From: Ignavibacteriae bacterium HGW-Ignavibacteriae-1
GTDB taxonomy: Bacteria; Bacteroidota; Ignavibacteria; Kapaibacteriales; UBA2268
Direction of reading: 5' to 3'
Assembly: GCA_002839825.1 (NCBI GenBank)
Contig: PGYU01000020.1
Location: forward strand, 1-50,333
DNA: 50,333 bases
Shown: positions 35,274-44,512 of the stretch, piece after piece
Layout of the letters: each line of letters starts with the position of its first letter
Numbering within the stretch: position 1 is the stretch's first letter
Position numbers and translations under genes: made by a program
Notes under the pieces: generated by a model
Seen by the model: only the letters and a program-made list of their open reading frames with translations
Databases searched by the model: none
Told to the model about the DNA's origin: nothing

Positions 35274-36175
35274 TAGTTTTGATTTAGTCCAAAAATTGAT
35301 TTTACTATATGACCCACCATTTGTGGATTTTCTTTCAAACGGCGTGACGAATAACCATACCAATCATGTCCGAATGGTACATAAATGCGGACTTTGTGAC
35401 CTTGTTTGAGCAATTCGTCGCGACGATTCTCTCTAACTCCGAGCAACATTTGGAATTCGTATTCATCATATTTGAGCTTCTTTTCGGCTACTTTTTTTAA
35501 TCCATACTGAATCAAAGCTTCATCATGAGTTGCAATCCCCACGTAAAGCCCGTTATCTAACATTAGGTCGAGCAATTTCTTGAAATTTGTACGAATTTCT
35601 TCGTAACCCTTGTATGCGATTGATTCCGATTCGTTATAAATGCCCTTGCAAAGTCTGATGCTCGGTTTGTACGGTAGTAATGCAGTCACATCGTCCATAC
35701 TGCGTTTCATGTATGCTTGGATAACGAATCCAACGTTATCGAAACCTTCATCCCGAAGTTTTTTGTACAAATCAAGTGTGGTTGTAGTATAAGGGGAGTT
35801 TTCCATATCTAATCGAACAAAAATACCTTTCGATTTGGCAATGCTTATAATTTCTCTAATATTGCTCAATCCAAAATCGAAATCCAGACCGAGACCTAAA
35901 GATGTGGGCTTCACGGAAAGGTAAGTGTCGAGTGCATTGTCTTGTACTGCATTCAATACCTCAATACTCATCTTTTTCTCGAGTGTGGCTCTGCCTTTTT
36001 CGGTAACAAATTCGCCCAGAACATCAATTGTGCTTGAGCCGTTAATTTTCATTAATTCTTGAGTTACAGCGACTGCATCTTTGAGTTCAGGTCCGGCAAT
36101 ATACTTCTTAGCAAACAAATAGATGATAGATTTAGGGATAAAAGGCATAGTTTTGATTATTATCTGATTCAGCAT
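35273..36175 (-). CDS. Proline dehydrogenase (monofunctional PRODH)
   Basis: The ATG at 36175 is preferred to an in-frame TTG eight codons earlier; 300 aa. A beta/alpha barrel with LDMENSPYTTTTL, RLCKGIYNES, IATHDEAL, FQMLLGVRE and a C-terminal RIYVPFGHDWYGYSSRRLKE block that binds proline and FAD. It oxidises proline to pyrroline-5-carboxylate, passing electrons to quinone. It is shorter than PutA and has no aldehyde dehydrogenase part. It is coupled to the downstream phosphodiesterase-like lipoprotein. Confidence 0.92.
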   Translation of the reverse strand: MLNQIIIKTMPFIPKSIIYLFAKKYIAGPELKDAVAVTQELMKINGSSTIDVLGEFVTEKGRATLEKKMSIEVLNAVQDNALDTYLSVKPTSLGLGLDFDFGLSNIREIISIAKSKGIFVRLDMENSPYTTTTLDLYKKLRDEGFDNVGFVIQAYMKRSMDDVTALLPYKPSIRLCKGIYNESESIAYKGYEEIRTNFKKLLDLMLDNGLYVGIATHDEALIQYGLKKVAEKKLKYDEYEFQMLLGVRENRRDELLKQGHKVRIYVPFGHDWYGYSSRRLKENPQMVGHIVKSIFGLNQN

Positions 36176-36267
36176 AAAAGTTCCAATGTTAAATGACAAT
36201 TATTAATTTACAAAAATAATCAAAATACAAGTACCAAAATATATGTGAAGAATGTATTCATAAAACT

Positions 36268-36879
36268 TTATTTGTTGTGGGATTTCATATCAATAAACGA
36301 CACAATTTTCCTATGTGTTGCTTCAATATCTCCCGTAGCATCAATTATCACAAATCTCTCAGGTTCGGATGCTGCAATTGCATCGAAACCCTCAAGTACA
36401 CGTAGGAAAAACTCACGTCCGGCTCTTTCCATTCTGTCCGGATTTTTGTGAGCAGAGCGTTCTAATGATTCCTCTAACGACAATTTTAGGTAGAATGTCA
36501 AATCGGGCTTGATACCGAAAGTTGCTATTTTGTGGCAATTTAGCACTTCTTCGAGATTCAACTCTCTGCCATAACCTTGATATGCGGTTGTCGAATCGTA
36601 AAATCTGTCGCATAGAACATAGAATCCATTTTTCAGAGCAGGAATTATAACTTGTTCGGTGAGATTGGCTCGAGCGGCTTCAAATAGCAATAATTCAGAA
36701 ACGGGATTGATTTCGACATCTTTGTTCAACAAAATATCTCTGATTAATTCCGAAAAAGCTGTACCACCGGGCTCTCGTATAATGACGGTATGATTGCCGC
36801 AAGATTCGATGTAATCCTGCAACAGCTTAATTTGCGTGGTTTTGCCACTGCCGTCAATTCCCTCAAATGTTATAAACAT
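36268..36879 (-). CDS. tmk: Thymidylate kinase
   Basis: 203 aa, normal length. P-loop FEGIDGSGKTTQ at 4-15, DRFYDSTTAYQGYGR for the DR(Y/F) signature, and a GGT-containing REPGGTAFSELI segment. It phosphorylates dTMP to dTDP. Last gene of the minus-strand run aminotransferase-tadA-rsmI-tmk with gaps of 4, 0 and 6 bases, so it is very likely co-transcribed. Confidence 0.95.
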   Translation of the reverse strand: MFITFEGIDGSGKTTQIKLLQDYIESCGNHTVIIREPGGTAFSELIRDILLNKDVEINPVSELLLFEAARANLTEQVIIPALKNGFYVLCDRFYDSTTAYQGYGRELNLEEVLNCHKIATFGIKPDLTFYLKLSLEESLERSAHKNPDRMERAGREFFLRVLEGFDAIAASEPERFVIIDATGDIEATHRKIVSFIDMKSHNK

Positions 36880-36885
36880 GTTTTC

Positions 36886-37575
36886 CTATTTTTGATTTTT
36901 CCCATCTATCAAAATAACAAATTCTCCCTTAAATTCTGAAAGTTTTTCAAAATCTTCCAATGCTCTTTGTGTTGTCGTTCTAACGTAAGTTTCGTGAATT
37001 TTGCTGATTTCTTTTGCTATCACTATTTTTCGGTCATCGTCAAAAATTTCTTTGATTTCCTTAAGTAATCGTGGTAATCGGTGAGGTGATTCGTAAAAAA
37101 CTGATGTTAGGAGCGAATTTTTCGTATTCTCGAGGAATGTTTTGCGACCTTTTTTTTGGGGAATGAAGCCGAAGAATGAAAATCCGTGTACTGCCAAGCC
37201 GGAAGCTGCGATTGCCGGAACAAACGCTGTTGCTCCCGGGAGTGAGATAATTTTGCAACCTGATTCGATTGCTTTTTGAACCAATCTATAACCCGGGTCG
37301 GAAATCAAAGGTGTGCCGGCATCGCTGACAAGTGCAACGGATTTGCCTTCCGAGATGATTTTAGCGATTTCCTCTGCTTTTTGAATTTCATTGTGGTCAT
37401 GGTACGAAATTAATTTTTTGCCGGAAATATTTAATAATTTCAACAAAATCCCCGTATGTCTTGTGTCTTCGCATGCAATGAAATCCACAGTTTCTAATGT
37501 CTTGACTGCTCTGATAGTGATGTCATCAAGGTTGCCTATTGGCGTTGGGACTATATACAGTGCAGTTTCGAACAT
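36886..37575 (-). CDS. rsmI: 16S rRNA (cytidine1402-2'-O)-methyltransferase
   Basis: 229 aa. The tetrapyrrole-methylase fold starts LYIVPTPIGNLDDITIRAV, continues with ACEDTRHT, ALVSDAGTPLISDPGYRLV and FYESPHRL, all classical RsmI motifs. It uses SAM to methylate C1402 of 16S rRNA in the cytoplasm. The gene starts on the base right after the tadA stop and sits inside the tmk operon. Confidence 0.95.
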   Translation of the reverse strand: MFETALYIVPTPIGNLDDITIRAVKTLETVDFIACEDTRHTGILLKLLNISGKKLISYHDHNEIQKAEEIAKIISEGKSVALVSDAGTPLISDPGYRLVQKAIESGCKIISLPGATAFVPAIAASGLAVHGFSFFGFIPQKKGRKTFLENTKNSLLTSVFYESPHRLPRLLKEIKEIFDDDRKIVIAKEISKIHETYVRTTTQRALEDFEKLSEFKGEFVILIDGKNQK

Positions 37576-38043
37576 TTAATTATCCTTTTGAATACGTAAT
37601 TTTTCAAAAAAATCTTTCAATAATTTGCCGCAAACATCAGACATTATCCCGCCGATTACTTCTACTGTATGGTTTAGTTTTGGTTCGGCAGGTATAGAGA
37701 ACAGGCTTCCACAAGCTCCCATTTTAGGGTCGTCAGCTCCATAAACTATGCATTTCATTCGAGCAAGAACAATTGCTCCAGTGCACATTATACAAGGCTC
37801 TAAAGTCACATACAGAGTGCTATCGTAAACAAATTTTGCACCAATATTTTCCGAGGCTTCACGCAAGGCAATGATTTCGGCATGTAAAGTTGGGTCGCCC
37901 AATTTTTCCACCATATTATAACCCGTTCCGATAATTTCCTCGTTACGCACTACAATTGCCCCGACAGGCACATCTCCGTGGGTTATAGCTTTACGAGCTT
38001 GTTCCAATGCTAATAGCATATATTTGTGATGCACACTTTTCAT
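37576..38043 (-). CDS. tadA: tRNA-specific adenosine deaminase / nucleoside deaminase
   Basis: 155 aa. Zinc deaminase motifs HAEIIALREA (His and catalytic Glu) and TLEPCIMCTGAIVLARM (two Cys), and DVPVGAIVV at the start. TadA converts A34 to inosine in tRNA-Arg; a few relatives act on guanine instead. The family fit to TadA is good but the substrate is inferred. It starts 4 bases after the aminotransferase stop and abuts rsmI. Confidence 0.9.
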   Translation of the reverse strand: MKSVHHKYMLLALEQARKAITHGDVPVGAIVVRNEEIIGTGYNMVEKLGDPTLHAEIIALREASENIGAKFVYDSTLYVTLEPCIMCTGAIVLARMKCIVYGADDPKMGACGSLFSIPAEPKLNHTVEVIGGIMSDVCGKLLKDFFEKLRIQKDN

Positions 38044-38047
38044 TTTT

Positions 38048-39214
38048 CTACGAATTTATAGCCTTAATTAAATTTTCAGCTCCCTTTATCAAAGTTTCAT
38101 CCTTCTTCGCAAAGCACAGCCTGAGCAACGTATTGCCTTCGGAAGACTTGGAATAAAAAACTGATGGGGGAATTACTGCTACTCCGAATTCGGAAACTAA
38201 TCTCATTGCTGCATCAACGTCGCCGTCAAATTTTTTTGGCACATCAATCATCATGAAATAACTTCCTTCAGGTAAGTATGGCTTGTATTCTGTGCCTTTC
38301 AGTGCGTTGAACAACAAATCTCTTTTGCTTTGGTATAATGCACGAAAATCGGGCAAATAGGTGTCGAGTGTACCGAATGCATCAGCCATCGCATGTTGAG
38401 CCGGTGTGTTGACGGCGAACGTTGTCCATTGGTGCACTTTTCTAATCGCATCGGTCAATTCTTTTGCTGCACATACGTAACCAATTTTCCAACCGGTTGA
38501 GCCGAATGTTTTGCCGGTTGATGAAATCGTAATACAACGTTCTTTCATTCCTTCGAGCTTTGCTATAGGAACATGTTTGACCGCATCGAATGTCAAAAAT
38601 TCATAAACTTCATCACTGACGACGAGCAAATCATGCTTGATTGCAATCTTGGCAATCATCTCCAATTCAACTTGCGAAAACACTTTGCCGGTCGGGTTGT
38701 GGGGAGAATTTAGGACTATCAATTTAGTCTTTGGTGTAATAGATTGTTCTAATTCTTCTTGAGTAAACGAAAAATCGGGTTTATGCAGAGTAACGAATTT
38801 TGGAATTCCTCCGGCTAAAATTACATCTGCATAATGAGCATCATAGTAAGGCTCGAATAAAATTGCTTCATCTCCGGTGTTCAAAAAAGCCTGCATTACG
38901 CAGTACAACCCTTCTGTGGCTCCTGCTGTAATAGTTATTTCCGTATCAGGATTATATGCTATACCGTAATGATTACTATTTACCTCGCTTATGACATCTC
39001 TGAGCGATTTGATTCCCGGGCTTGGGGCGTACTGATTTTTGCCCTCTTTCATTGCACGATATGCACTTTCAAATATCATCGCATAGCCATCAAAATCCGG
39101 AAATCCCTGACCAAGATTAACTGCATTTTTTTCAAAGGCTAATTTACTCATAGTAGTAAAAATAGATTCACCCATTGTAGAAATTCTTTCGGAACTAACA
39201 TTTTTAAGCATCAT
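38048..39214 (-). CDS. PLP-dependent aminotransferase, class I/II
   Basis: 388 aa. Fold-type I aminotransferase with the cofactor-binding Lys in SSTGKTFGSTGWK, the NSPHNPTGKVF block, and an LNTGDEAILFEPYYDAHY segment. The start NLGQGFPDFDG and overall pattern are closest in style to the methionine/glutamine-phenylpyruvate (kynurenine aminotransferase-like) group. Substrate not settled. Two consecutive Met codons could start it (39214 or 39211). It leads the tadA-rsmI-tmk run. Confidence 0.9.
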   Translation of the reverse strand: MMLKNVSSERISTMGESIFTTMSKLAFEKNAVNLGQGFPDFDGYAMIFESAYRAMKEGKNQYAPSPGIKSLRDVISEVNSNHYGIAYNPDTEITITAGATEGLYCVMQAFLNTGDEAILFEPYYDAHYADVILAGGIPKFVTLHKPDFSFTQEELEQSITPKTKLIVLNSPHNPTGKVFSQVELEMIAKIAIKHDLLVVSDEVYEFLTFDAVKHVPIAKLEGMKERCITISSTGKTFGSTGWKIGYVCAAKELTDAIRKVHQWTTFAVNTPAQHAMADAFGTLDTYLPDFRALYQSKRDLLFNALKGTEYKPYLPEGSYFMMIDVPKKFDGDVDAAMRLVSEFGVAVIPPSVFYSKSSEGNTLLRLCFAKKDETLIKGAENLIKAINS

Positions 39215-39283
39215 TTCAACTTTAATTTTGATTTTAATAGTGACTACAAATGTAAGGATAAATGCGATTTGATTTCGGAAAAT

Positions 39284-39320
39284 AAAAAAAGCTGCCCCAA
39301 AATTGAGACAGCTCTTTTAA
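39284..39320 (-). terminator. Terminator of the PsbP-like lipoprotein gene
   Basis: An AGCTG/CAGCT-based stem with two mismatches (39290-39313) is flanked by A7 on the plus strand, giving a T-run on the minus strand. It sits about 20 bases after the stop of the gene ending at 39339 and before the aminotransferase gene. Confidence 0.6.
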
Positions 39321-39338
39321 TAAAAAAATCAAAAATAA

Positions 39339-40364
39339 TTAGTCAAATTTGAATGATTGAACAGATTTTTCAAATGGAGGCAAGAAATCAGCTTCTTCAT
39401 CAGTAAACCAGTTGATAACAACTCTATAAAGCTTGTCACCGTTTATAGCAAACCAAACTTTACCTTTCACTTTTCCGGCTGGTTTATAGTCAATTCTATA
39501 TGCTTCTTTGCCGCCAAGTGTTGTTTTTTGGGGAGTGCCGTTTCCAAAGAATTTTCTGTTTTCTTCAACAATTTCCTTCAATTTGTTGTTTTTTGAAGCA
39601 TCAAAAGTTTCAATTTTGATGAAAGAATCGCCTCTACGTTTTCCTAAGAAGCTCCATGATTTCAATGCACCGGCTGATTTGCCAATATTTTCGGCACCAA
39701 AATTATCAGGAATACCTAATGAAAATCCGTCACCTGAACGAACTGCAAGGGTCAATGAAGGTGGTTCGGCTTCTTCGGTTTGGAATACAGTGTCAGTAGT
39801 TTGGCGTGGTGTTTCGGCTAATTGCAAGGATGCAATTATTTCATCGAATTTGTCTTTATAAACTTCGTACGTGCCTGCGAAAGTCTCAAAAGTCAATACT
39901 GTTGCACGTCCACCATCTTTAGTAGCAAAAATCATCAGACCGTTAAACATCCCGTCTTCTAATTCAAACGAGTAAGATAGCTTTTTACCTTCAACTCCGC
40001 CAACTGTAGTGTTTGCTGTTTCGTACAAAGATGGGTCAAATATCTTAGAACCCGCAATAACACTATCTAAAGTCTTTGTGCTATCAAGTGCTACTACAAT
40101 CACATCCATTTTAGCTCCGGGGAATCCTTCCGGATCATATTGATTGAAACGACGGCGGACTTGGTCATGCGAAAATGCTACAAAGCGAGCTCCTGCAACA
40201 CTTTGATTCTCCCAATTAGAAGGATAGAGTACCGAAAATTTAGTTGCCGGATCTGAATATGTTTTTAGTTCCCCAATTTCGACCGGTTTCGGTCCTTGGT
40301 CGCAACTTGCAAGTATCAATATTGATATCAATGCAGTAAAAAAAATGGCATGAAAATTTTTCAT
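39339..40364 (-). CDS. Lipoprotein with two PsbP/Mog1-like domains (function unknown)
   Basis: 341 aa. The signal sequence ends in a LASC lipobox (Cys at 21). Two similar alpha/beta halves, about 35-185 and 200-341, each start with a strand such as FSVLYPSNW or FSLGIPDNF and end with helix-strand pairs (DKFDEIIASLQL; FEKSVQSFKF). They are separated by an acidic linker (about 186-205). The halves resemble PsbP/Mog1 folds seen in many bacterial lipoproteins. No function can be assigned. Single-gene unit. Confidence 0.75.
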   Translation of the reverse strand: MKNFHAIFFTALISILILASCDQGPKPVEIGELKTYSDPATKFSVLYPSNWENQSVAGARFVAFSHDQVRRRFNQYDPEGFPGAKMDVIVVALDSTKTLDSVIAGSKIFDPSLYETANTTVGGVEGKKLSYSFELEDGMFNGLMIFATKDGGRATVLTFETFAGTYEVYKDKFDEIIASLQLAETPRQTTDTVFQTEEAEPPSLTLAVRSGDGFSLGIPDNFGAENIGKSAGALKSWSFLGKRRGDSFIKIETFDASKNNKLKEIVEENRKFFGNGTPQKTTLGGKEAYRIDYKPAGKVKGKVWFAINGDKLYRVVINWFTDEEADFLPPFEKSVQSFKFD

Positions 40365-40463
40365 CGAACATCTCCTGAATTTTTCCGTTTTACAAAATAC
40401 CTTTTCAAAATATTAATTTGATTAAACACAAATATAATATCTATTTTGATTTGGAAAAATAAA

Positions 40464-40859
40464 TCAGTTGTTTTTTGCACCTTCATTTACCCAAGTTCGC
40501 ATTCCGGTAAGATGATTTTGGTTAATTCTGGAACGCTCATAATAGGTGAAATGGGGCAATTTTTCTTCAAGAATCTGAATCAATTGGCTTCCATCAGCAT
40601 TTCCGGGGATTACAAGACCGGGCTCTTTCATCATTTCGAAATAGTCGTTCAAAACGATGCCTCCTGCTGCGGATTGACCATGGCATCCGACAAAAGCACA
40701 AGTGAAACGCAAGAATGGTTCAACTTGGTGCAAATAACTTACATCTTTTTCGGCAAAAACTATGTCGTCCAAATTTGTAAGTGAGTTGCTATTGCAAGCG
40801 TACACCAAAATGAGTGATGAAAGCAAGATGACGATGACGCTATAAATTTTGTTTCTCAT
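40464..40859 (-). CDS. Small c-type cytochrome-like lipoprotein with CX4CH motif
   Basis: 131 aa. The signal sequence is followed by a Cys (VYAC, Cys at 22) that could be lipidated. A haem-like motif C54-AFVG-C59-H60 has four residues between the cysteines instead of two. The end GMRTWVNEGAKNN is typical of small c-type cytochromes of the Planctomycete/Bacteroidota type, in which a Met near the end can ligate iron. It starts on the panB stop (TAATG). Role probably electron transfer or sensing; unproven. Confidence 0.65.
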   Translation of the reverse strand: MRNKIYSVIVILLSSLILVYACNSNSLTNLDDIVFAEKDVSYLHQVEPFLRFTCAFVGCHGQSAAGGIVLNDYFEMMKEPGLVIPGNADGSQLIQILEEKLPHFTYYERSRINQNHLTGMRTWVNEGAKNN

Positions 40860-41686
40860 TAATAACTTTCCTTTTCATTGGGGAACTTGGAGTTCCTGAT
40901 ATCATCGGAATAATGCCCGACAGCTTTTTTCATTATTTCGTTCAAATTCGAGTATCTTCGTACAAATCGTGGATTGAAGTCAATCGTAATGCCGAGCATA
41001 TCCGTATAAACTAAGATTTGCCCGTCGCAATGCGGTCCGGCTCCTATTCCGATAGTCGGAACTGATAGAGAATCTGTAATTCTTTTGCCGAGTTCCGCAG
41101 GGATTTTTTCTAAAACGATTGCAAAAGCTCCTGCTTCTTGAAGCGAAAGAGCATCATTGTATATTTGATTTGCTTCTTCAGAGTTAGTGCCTCTGGCGCG
41201 ATAGGAACCGTATTGATTGATGCTTTGAGGAGTCAGCCCCAAATGTCCCATTACCGGAATTCCGGCTTCGGTCATTCGTGAAATTGCTTCAGTTACATTG
41301 CGGCAACCTTCCAATTTAACGGCATTACATCCGGTTTCTTTCATGATTTTCCCTGCATTTGTAAATGCTTCATTGGCTGAAACTTGATAGCTCATAAAAG
41401 GCATATCCGCGACTATTAATGCACGTTCCGTTCCATTTACGACGGCTTTTGTGTGATAAATCGTATCTTGGAGCGTTACCGAAAGTGTTGTTTCGTGTCC
41501 TTGAACAATATTGCCCAATGAGTCACCAACCAACATCAAATCAATGCCTGCTTCGTCAAAAATTTTGGCAATAGTCGCATCATAAGCTGTAAGGCAAGCT
41601 ATTTTGATGCCCAACTTCTTCATTTCTTTTAGTCTAAGTGTCGTTACTTTTCTTTTTTCAAAATCGTAATGCGGAACTATACTCAT
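40859..41686 (-). CDS. panB: 3-methyl-2-oxobutanoate hydroxymethyltransferase
   Basis: The ATG at 41686 is preferred over an in-frame TTG two codons upstream; 275 aa. PanB motifs: ACLTAYDATIAKIFDEAGID, VGDSLGNIVQGHETT, VKLEGC, GHLGLTPQS and GIGAGPHCDGQILV. It adds a hydroxymethyl group to 2-oxoisovalerate in pantothenate (CoA) synthesis. Its stop overlaps the start of a cytochrome-like lipoprotein gene, an unexpected partner. Divergent from pdxB. Confidence 0.95.
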   Translation of the reverse strand: MSIVPHYDFEKRKVTTLRLKEMKKLGIKIACLTAYDATIAKIFDEAGIDLMLVGDSLGNIVQGHETTLSVTLQDTIYHTKAVVNGTERALIVADMPFMSYQVSANEAFTNAGKIMKETGCNAVKLEGCRNVTEAISRMTEAGIPVMGHLGLTPQSINQYGSYRARGTNSEEANQIYNDALSLQEAGAFAIVLEKIPAELGKRITDSLSVPTIGIGAGPHCDGQILVYTDMLGITIDFNPRFVRRYSNLNEIMKKAVGHYSDDIRNSKFPNEKESY

Positions 41687-41765
41687 TATCAATCTTTGTT
41701 AGTTTTTTTGTAAAATTATCATTCTTTTGTATTACAAACTTAATTCAATTTAGAATAAAGATTAT

Positions 41766-42890
41766 ATGCTTAAAAAATATTCAATTGTAATAGACGAGAA
41801 TATCCCGATTATTGATGTAATTTTGTCCGATTATCATCATATCACCAAAGTTTCGGGACGTGAAATTACGAATCAGTTGCTAAAATCAACGGATGCAAAT
41901 TGTTTGATATGCCGCTCTCAGACAAAGGTGACTCAAAATTTGCTCGAAGGAACTAAAATTAATTTCGTTGCCACCGCTACATCCGGTTCAGACCATATTG
42001 ATACAAATTATCTCACGCATAAAAAAATCACTTTCAATTCTGCCATCGGCTCGAATGCCACTTCTGTCGCCGAATATGTCATCTTTTCCATTTTGCATTG
42101 GTCAAAAATTAATCAAATCTCTTTGCAAAACAAAAGGCTTGGCATAATTGGATTTGGGAATATCGGCAAAAGATTGGCGAACTTTGCAGAGCAAATCGGA
42201 CTAATAATTATTGTCAATGACCCACCGCTTCGCAAATCCGGCTTTAGTTTCCCGCAAAATTTGTCATATTGCGAAATTGACGATTTATTCAATTCCTGCG
42301 ACATTATCACCAATCATGTCCCTCTGACCAAAAATTGTGAATTTGCTACTGCTAATTTGATAAATTCAGATTTGATTGCAAAAATCCGGAATAATTCGCT
42401 CTTTATACATACTTCTCGCGGTGGAATTGTTGATGAATCAGCATTAAATGAAATCGAAACCGAACGGAACATAAGTTTCGTCATTGATGTTTGGAATTCA
42501 GAGCCAAATTTCGATTCCGTTCTGGCTCAGAAATGTTTGATAGCCACACCACATATAGCAGGTTATTCGTTTGACGGCAAATTGAATGGTGCTTTGATGA
42601 TGATGAATGCACTAACGCTGCATACAAGCGTTGCATATGATTTGAAATTGCTGAATGAAGCCCATTCGCATGATAGTAAAATCGCAATTGAAAAACTTGA
42701 TAAAAGCGAGCTTTATGATAAGCTGAATGAGAGGAGAGCTTTTTTGAGAGATAATGAAATCTTTGCACAAACTTTTGTAACTGATTCAGCCGGGAAAGCT
42801 CAAATGTTTGATGAAATTAGGAGAAAATATCCTGTCCGACGAGAACTATTAATTTCCGCATTTGATGAACTGACAATCAGCCAAAGGTAA
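41766..42890 (+). CDS. pdxB: 4-phosphoerythronate dehydrogenase
   Basis: 374 aa, normal for PdxB. It starts IVIDENIPIIDVILSDY, then SQTKVTQNLLEGTKINFVAT and ATSGSDHIDTNYL. The NAD-binding fold is GIIGFGNIGKRLANF, followed by the acid-base residues in HTSRGGIVDESAL and PHIAGYSFDGKLNG. The extra C-terminal domain distinguishes PdxB from other D-2-hydroxyacid dehydrogenases. It oxidises 4-phosphoerythronate in pyridoxal phosphate synthesis. Divergent from panB. Confidence 0.88.
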   Translation: MLKKYSIVIDENIPIIDVILSDYHHITKVSGREITNQLLKSTDANCLICRSQTKVTQNLLEGTKINFVATATSGSDHIDTNYLTHKKITFNSAIGSNATSVAEYVIFSILHWSKINQISLQNKRLGIIGFGNIGKRLANFAEQIGLIIIVNDPPLRKSGFSFPQNLSYCEIDDLFNSCDIITNHVPLTKNCEFATANLINSDLIAKIRNNSLFIHTSRGGIVDESALNEIETERNISFVIDVWNSEPNFDSVLAQKCLIATPHIAGYSFDGKLNGALMMMNALTLHTSVAYDLKLLNEAHSHDSKIAIEKLDKSELYDKLNERRAFLRDNEIFAQTFVTDSAGKAQMFDEIRRKYPVRRELLISAFDELTISQR

Positions 42891-42961
42891 GTAAATCGAA
42901 TTTAGGAATTCGAAAATCGCGAACGAGCCTTGCTTTCTACCGTTGAGAGTAGTTCAGATGA

Positions 42962-42980
42962 TTGCAAAGATTATTTGCAA
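42962..42980. terminator. Short hairpin between convergent pdxB and LolA-like genes
   Basis: TTGCAAA (42962-42968) pairs with TTTGCAA (42974-42980) around a 5-base loop. It sits in the 98-base gap between two convergent stops. No good T-tract, so only a possible bidirectional terminator. Confidence 0.3.
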
Positions 42981-42988
42981 ACAAGTTT

Positions 42989-43600
42989 TCATCGTATGTC
43001 AATCATTTCAATTTTGTCATCAGCTTTAAATATGAAAGTATTATCGGCTATTTCGGGGTTAATCTTGAGTTTGCTGATTAGCCAAGTGTCAACAACGTAG
43101 TTGTTAGTCAATGTTACTTCCGCTATTATTCTGCTTTCGGGGAAGTATGCAATTTCAATTTTACGATTTGGGTCTGCAGTCGAGACCAAATCAAGAAGCA
43201 TCAATTTGTTGCCCGCAGAATTGGTCGAGCTTGTTAATCCAATCGGCTTATGAGTATCGAGCATCGTAAAAAAGATTGTTTCGATTGAATTTTCATCGCC
43301 ATGCGATTCAAATTTGCTTACGATTACGTTATTTTCATCTTGTGAATAATTCCATACATTATTCCCGTCACAACGAATTGTTCGATTTCCGAATTGTAAT
43401 TTGAATTTATTTCCGCGTTTGGCAATCAAAGAGCCATGAATATTAGGATTGTCTTGATTTTCAAAATTGAAGGAAACGGTTTTCATATTTCCGTAAATTT
43501 TCTTTATAGCATTGAATTCAGCATCGGCATTAGCTTTTGCGTCAACTATTCCCAAAAATGTTATTAAAAGTGAAATTAATATGATTGCGTATTTTTTCAT
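42989..43600 (-). CDS. LolA-like outer-membrane lipoprotein carrier protein
   Basis: 203 aa. A signal peptide (1-22 or so, ending VDAKA) precedes a domain with the LolA pattern: an AFNAIKKIYGN-type helix, then repeated strands with GSLIAKRGNKFKLQF, RCDGNNVWNYSQD and NTFIF near the end. LolA carries lipoproteins through the periplasm to the outer membrane. The start overlaps the stop of the DUF3108 gene (ATGA), suggesting a linked envelope function. Confidence 0.85.
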   Translation of the reverse strand: MKKYAIILISLLITFLGIVDAKANADAEFNAIKKIYGNMKTVSFNFENQDNPNIHGSLIAKRGNKFKLQFGNRTIRCDGNNVWNYSQDENNVIVSKFESHGDENSIETIFFTMLDTHKPIGLTSSTNSAGNKLMLLDLVSTADPNRKIEIAYFPESRIIAEVTLTNNYVVDTWLISKLKINPEIADNTFIFKADDKIEMIDIR

Positions 43601-44427
43601 TGTTTTGCCTTTAGAGGACCTCGCAGTCCTGAATATCGTGATAATTTTGCTTCAACATAACCAATTGGAATTTTCGAGGCTACTTTGACGGGTATTTTTC
43701 GCTCGTCATCAGAAACCCATACTATGATATTGCCTTCGCTTTGGAATAAGCCACCTTCAGTTACCATAGGTTCAATTACGATGCACTTGAAGGTCCCTGC
43801 GTCAACCTTGATTGTTTCTTTACCCAGAATTTTAACTCCCAAAGAATATGTAGTATCGTCCCAAAAGTTTTGCAGATAAAACACAGAGTCTTTCGGCATA
43901 TTTGTCAAATCAAGTGTCCGAACGTAAAAGAAGGCAGACACTATATCGTGAGTATAGTCCGGTACATTGTAAGTTTTTTCCTTCACTTTTACTTGGTTGA
44001 TCGCTTGTTCAAATACTGCTCTGAAATCTCTGCGATAGTTACCTTCGCGGACTCGTTGTTCAAATTCCCAAGGGAAAATGCCGCTCACATCAAGAACAGT
44101 CCTATATTGGTCTCTAACTCTGTAGAGCCAATCCAAACTTGGCATTGATTGTACCTGAAAGCGTATGTCGTAGGCTTCTCTACCGTTGCGGTAAATTGGT
44201 TTGGACTGAATGTGGAAATATCCCGTTCCGGCTGTGATAAACTTGTACCCGACATTATATTCGAGCTTTTCGCCATATCCGTATGCTTCGTTGGTAAGGT
44301 ATCGGAACTTAGTTTTCCTATTGTCACTTGCTTTACTTACAAACATCGGCAAAGCGATAAGTATAAGCAACAAGGCAATTGACAGCCCGTAAATTTGTTT
44401 AGATTCTATTTTTATTCTTAATTTCAT
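43597..44427 (-). CDS. DUF3108 family envelope protein
   Basis: 276 aa. A hydrophobic N-terminal segment (about 14-32) acts as a signal peptide or anchor. A DUF3108 domain fills about 45-265, with GEKLEYNVGYKFITAGTGYF, a GTFKCIVIEP block and DDERKIPVKV near the end. These are periplasmic or outer-membrane beta-rich proteins of unknown role in Bacteroidota and Proteobacteria. Its last bases overlap the LolA-like gene, so it may work in lipoprotein or cell-surface transport. Confidence 0.85.
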   Translation of the reverse strand: MKLRIKIESKQIYGLSIALLLILIALPMFVSKASDNRKTKFRYLTNEAYGYGEKLEYNVGYKFITAGTGYFHIQSKPIYRNGREAYDIRFQVQSMPSLDWLYRVRDQYRTVLDVSGIFPWEFEQRVREGNYRRDFRAVFEQAINQVKVKEKTYNVPDYTHDIVSAFFYVRTLDLTNMPKDSVFYLQNFWDDTTYSLGVKILGKETIKVDAGTFKCIVIEPMVTEGGLFQSEGNIIVWVSDDERKIPVKVASKIPIGYVEAKLSRYSGLRGPLKAKQ

Positions 44428-44512
44428 TGTTTCATTTTTTATTTATCTAAAAATAATCATTAAATTGAGTATTATCAAATGTTAATTTATAAAAATATGA
44501 CGGACTAAAAAT

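Noticed and set aside
42891-42988. tRNA or small RNA between pdxB and the LolA-like gene
   Set aside because: No cloverleaf or promoter is visible; only a short hairpin.
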